Part shown: piece by piece, positions 15,013-16,643 of the stretch
Layout of the letters: each line of letters opens with the position of its first letter
Position numbering within the stretch: position 1 is the stretch's first letter
From: Candidatus Zipacnadia bacterium
GTDB lineage: Bacteria; Armatimonadota; Zipacnadia; Zipacnadales; UBA5352
NCBI GenBank assembly: GCA_029820915.1
Contig: JALGUI010000016.1
Span: 1 to 16,643 of the forward strand
DNA length: 16,643 nucleotides
Direction: 5' to 3'
Position numbers and translations under genes: made by a program
The notes under the pieces: generated by a model
The model's database searches: none
What the model saw: the letters and a program-made list of their open reading frames with translations, nothing else
What the model was told of the DNA's origin: nothing

Positions 15013-15585
15013 GTGCTCACCAGACTGCCACAGGTGCTCCAGCGTATTGAGACGATCCGGACTGAGCTGGAGCGCATCAACATCCAGGCCGTGAGCACCC
15101 GACGCGCGCCGGACGAGGCGCGCGACCGCTTCCACGAGGTGCTCGCGGGCGTCGAGGCGACGCAGCTCCGCCCGACCACCTCGCCCGCCGCGTCCGCCCC
15201 CGGGCGCTTCGACGACATCGTGCGCGAGGCGGCGGGCCGCTGGGGCCTGAGCACCGACCTCGTCCACGCCGTCATCCGCGCGGAGTCGGACTACAACCCC
15301 GACTGCACCTCCTCGGCGGGCGCCATGGGCCTCATGCAGCTCATGCCCGGGACGGCGCGGGCCCTGGGCGTCACTGACGCCTACGACCCGGCGCAGAACA
15401 TCCTGGGCGGCAGCCGCTATCTGCGCGAGCAGCTCGACCGCTTCGGCGACCTGTCGCTGGCGCTGGCGGCCTACAACGCCGGGCCCGGCGCGGTCAGCCG
15501 CCACGGCGGCATCCCGCCGTACCGAGAGACACAGACCTACGTCCGGCGCGTCATGGACTACATGCGAACGGGGGGCGTGCGATGA
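15013..15585 (+). CDS. Flagellum-associated lytic transglycosylase (SLT domain)
   Basis: This 190-residue enzyme should cleave the peptidoglycan glycan strand, opening the wall for the growing rod. An N-terminal helical segment (1-40) and a linker precede an SLT domain at about 68-180. The likely catalytic Glu91 is in IRAESDYNP, followed by SSAGAMGLMQLMPGTA and ALAAYNAGPGAVSRHGG, the usual family-1 transglycosylase motifs. There is no Sec signal peptide, so export through the flagellar type III gate is likely, as for FlgJ of enteric bacteria; this is inferred. The GTG start has GGGAGC five bases upstream. Its stop overlaps the ATG of fliK. Similar SLT genes next to fliJ and fliK occur in other phyla. 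Confidence 0.88.
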   Translation: MLTRLPQVLQRIETIRTELERINIQAVSTRRAPDEARDRFHEVLAGVEATQLRPTTSPAASAPGRFDDIVREAAGRWGLSTDLVHAVIRAESDYNPDCTSSAGAMGLMQLMPGTARALGVTDAYDPAQNILGGSRYLREQLDRFGDLSLALAAYNAGPGAVSRHGGIPPYRETQTYVRRVMDYMRTGGVR

Positions 15586-16643
15586 ACGGCACGCCGGTGA
15601 TGGACGTGATGTCGCAGGCGACCTCCATGTTGCCGCCCGGCACGGACCCCGAAGGTCGCCTGCGACCTGACCGCGGCGCGTGCTCCGGCGAGGCCGCCTG
15701 CGACCAGGGCCTGTTCATGGCACTGATAGCGGGCTTCCTGGAGGTCGCACGCGACCTCACACCTCAGGCCGACGCCGCCGCCACGGTCGGCGATCAGGCG
15801 GTGGCCGTGGCGCCACCGGCGACGGTCACGGAGCTGGCCGCGCGCATGGGCGCCGCCGGCGGGCCCGCGGCGGGCACGCTCGCCGAGCTATCCGAGACAC
15901 CGGGGCGCAGCACCTCGACCGAGGCGACGCCCCGCATCGTCGATGGGGCGGCCGAGGAGACGCCACGCATGCCCGCGCCGCGCGGCGCGCGCGGGCAGCC
16001 GCGGCCAGCGTCCGGGACGGCTCCCGTCGCGGTGGCGCCGAGGCCCACACGCGTCCTCGACGACGGCGCGGCGATGGTCGATGGCCTGCGCCACGGCGGG
16101 CAGGTGGCCGATCTACCGACGACCCGGCCTCCGGCGCCGGGTGGCGCCCGTCCTCCCGCCCTCGAAGCCCAGAGCGTGCGCTCGCCGCAGGCGGCGCCGC
16201 AGCAGGACGCCGGCCGGCCGACGGCGTTCGACCGGCCGGCAACGCAGCCCACCTCGCTCCTTCCGGCGGACAAGGCCGCCGAGGCAGCGGGCACCGCGCC
16301 CGCGCGCGGCGCGGCGGACGTGTCACGGCTGAGCGCGCCCACGCCGAGGACGCCGGAAGGCACTGTCGAGCGCCCCGCCTCGGCTCTCGAACACGCAGCG
16401 CCTGTGCGTGTCACGACCCTCAGCGCGGACCGGCCGACGACTACGGTGGACGTCTCGCGCCCGAGCGCGCCCACGCCGAGGACGCCGGAAGCCACTGCCG
16501 AGCGCCCCGCCCCGGCTCTCGAGCACGCGGCGCCTGTGCGTGTCACGACTGTCAGCGCGGACCGGCCGGGGAGTACGGTGGACGTCTCACGGCCGAGCGC
16601 GCCCACGCCGAGGACGCCGGAAGTCACTGCCGCGCGCCCTGCC
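15582..16643 (+). CDS. fliK: Flagellar hook-length control protein FliK, N-terminal part (3' end outside window)
   Basis: The frame opened by the ATG overlapping the transglycosylase stop (ATGA) stays open for 354 codons to the window edge. The product is low-complexity and rich in Pro, Ala, Thr and Arg. It contains 44-residue repeats from residue 246 on. FliK is a secreted molecular ruler whose N-terminal part is Pro-rich and variable and whose C-terminal Flg_hook domain switches export specificity; that domain would lie beyond the edge. The call rests on position after fliJ and the SLT gene, translational coupling and composition, not on a conserved motif. Alternatively it is another secreted flagellar protein. 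The long minus-strand frames here are composition shadows. Confidence 0.72.
   Translation, partial: MNGTPVMDVMSQATSMLPPGTDPEGRLRPDRGACSGEAACDQGLFMALIAGFLEVARDLTPQADAAATVGDQAVAVAPPATVTELAARMGAAGGPAAGTLAELSETPGRSTSTEATPRIVDGAAEETPRMPAPRGARGQPRPASGTAPVAVAPRPTRVLDDGAAMVDGLRHGGQVADLPTTRPPAPGGARPPALEAQSVRSPQAAPQQDAGRPTAFDRPATQPTSLLPADKAAEAAGTAPARGAADVSRLSAPTPRTPEGTVERPASALEHAAPVRVTTLSADRPTTTVDVSRPSAPTPRTPEATAERPAPALEHAAPVRVTTVSADRPGSTVDVSRPSAPTPRTPEVTAARPA
16317..16643 (+). repeat. 132-bp tandem repeats inside the fliK-like gene
   Basis: Units begin at 16317, 16449 and 16581, each 132 bp (44 codons), with the third cut by the window edge. Each starts with DVSR(L/P)SAPTPRTPE and continues through ERPA, LEHAAPVRVTT and SADRP. 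DNA identity is high, with few changes such as EGTVE against EATAE, suggesting recent in-frame duplication that could alter the ruler length. Confidence 0.9.

Noticed and set aside
15794..16627. A 277-codon minus-strand frame opposite the fliK-like gene
   Set aside because: It mirrors the low-complexity repeats. The plus-strand frame is coupled to the upstream gene by an ATGA overlap and fits the operon order.

Overview
The window is very GC-rich bacterial DNA with almost every gene on the + strand. It holds the 3' part of a metal-efflux ATPase, a cysteine hydrolase, an outer-membrane-type protein and a large flagellar cluster. The strongest clue to the host is the protein at 3249-5144: a signal peptide, one SLH domain, a collagen-like stretch, a helical segment and a long beta-rich region ending in Phe. 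That is an SLH-porin layout, found in diderms whose outer membrane is tethered through SLH domains (Cyanobacteria, Deinococcota, Negativicutes, Synergistota, Armatimonadota and relatives). An uncultured motile high-GC lineage of that kind, perhaps Armatimonadota, is plausible, but the sequence alone does not settle the phylum.

Layout. 1-1812 is a CopB-type (CPH motif) P1B-ATPase cut by the window edge. 1811-2233 is a repeat-rich gap: heptamer repeats, two perfect palindromes, four tandem 37-bp units and a further hairpin. 2234-3046 is an isochorismatase-superfamily protein. 3249-5144 is the SLH-porin, with a strong vegetative promoter in front and a long hairpin behind. 5145-5503 is a control region in front of the first flagellar block, fliG-fliM-rpoN (5504-8938). 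The second block, flgB-flgC-fliE-fliF-fliH-fliI-fliJ-lytic transglycosylase-fliK (9020 to the right edge), builds the rod, MS ring, export ATPase complex and hook-length control.

Regulation is the most notable part. The sigma-54 gene rpoN lies inside the cluster. Canonical GG-N10-GC sigma-54 promoters stand in front of fliG (5419-5435) and flgB (8953-8968), the latter only 15 bp after rpoN. Three sites resembling sigma-28/FliA promoters lie in front of fliG (weak), in front of rpoN, and across the fliI stop codon in front of fliJ. Together they suggest a compact circuit in which sigma-54 drives the basal-body genes and its own gene is fed by both flagellar sigma factors. The sigma-54 sites are well supported by sequence; the sigma-28 sites and the circuit are inference.

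Other oddities: fliG is missing from its usual place between fliF and fliH and sits with fliM instead. FliM has no CheY-binding N-terminal motif. A 283-bp palindrome-rich spacer splits fliH from fliI. FliI has a Pro-rich tail. FliK carries near-identical 44-residue repeats. No RNA genes, CRISPR arrays or transposases were found.
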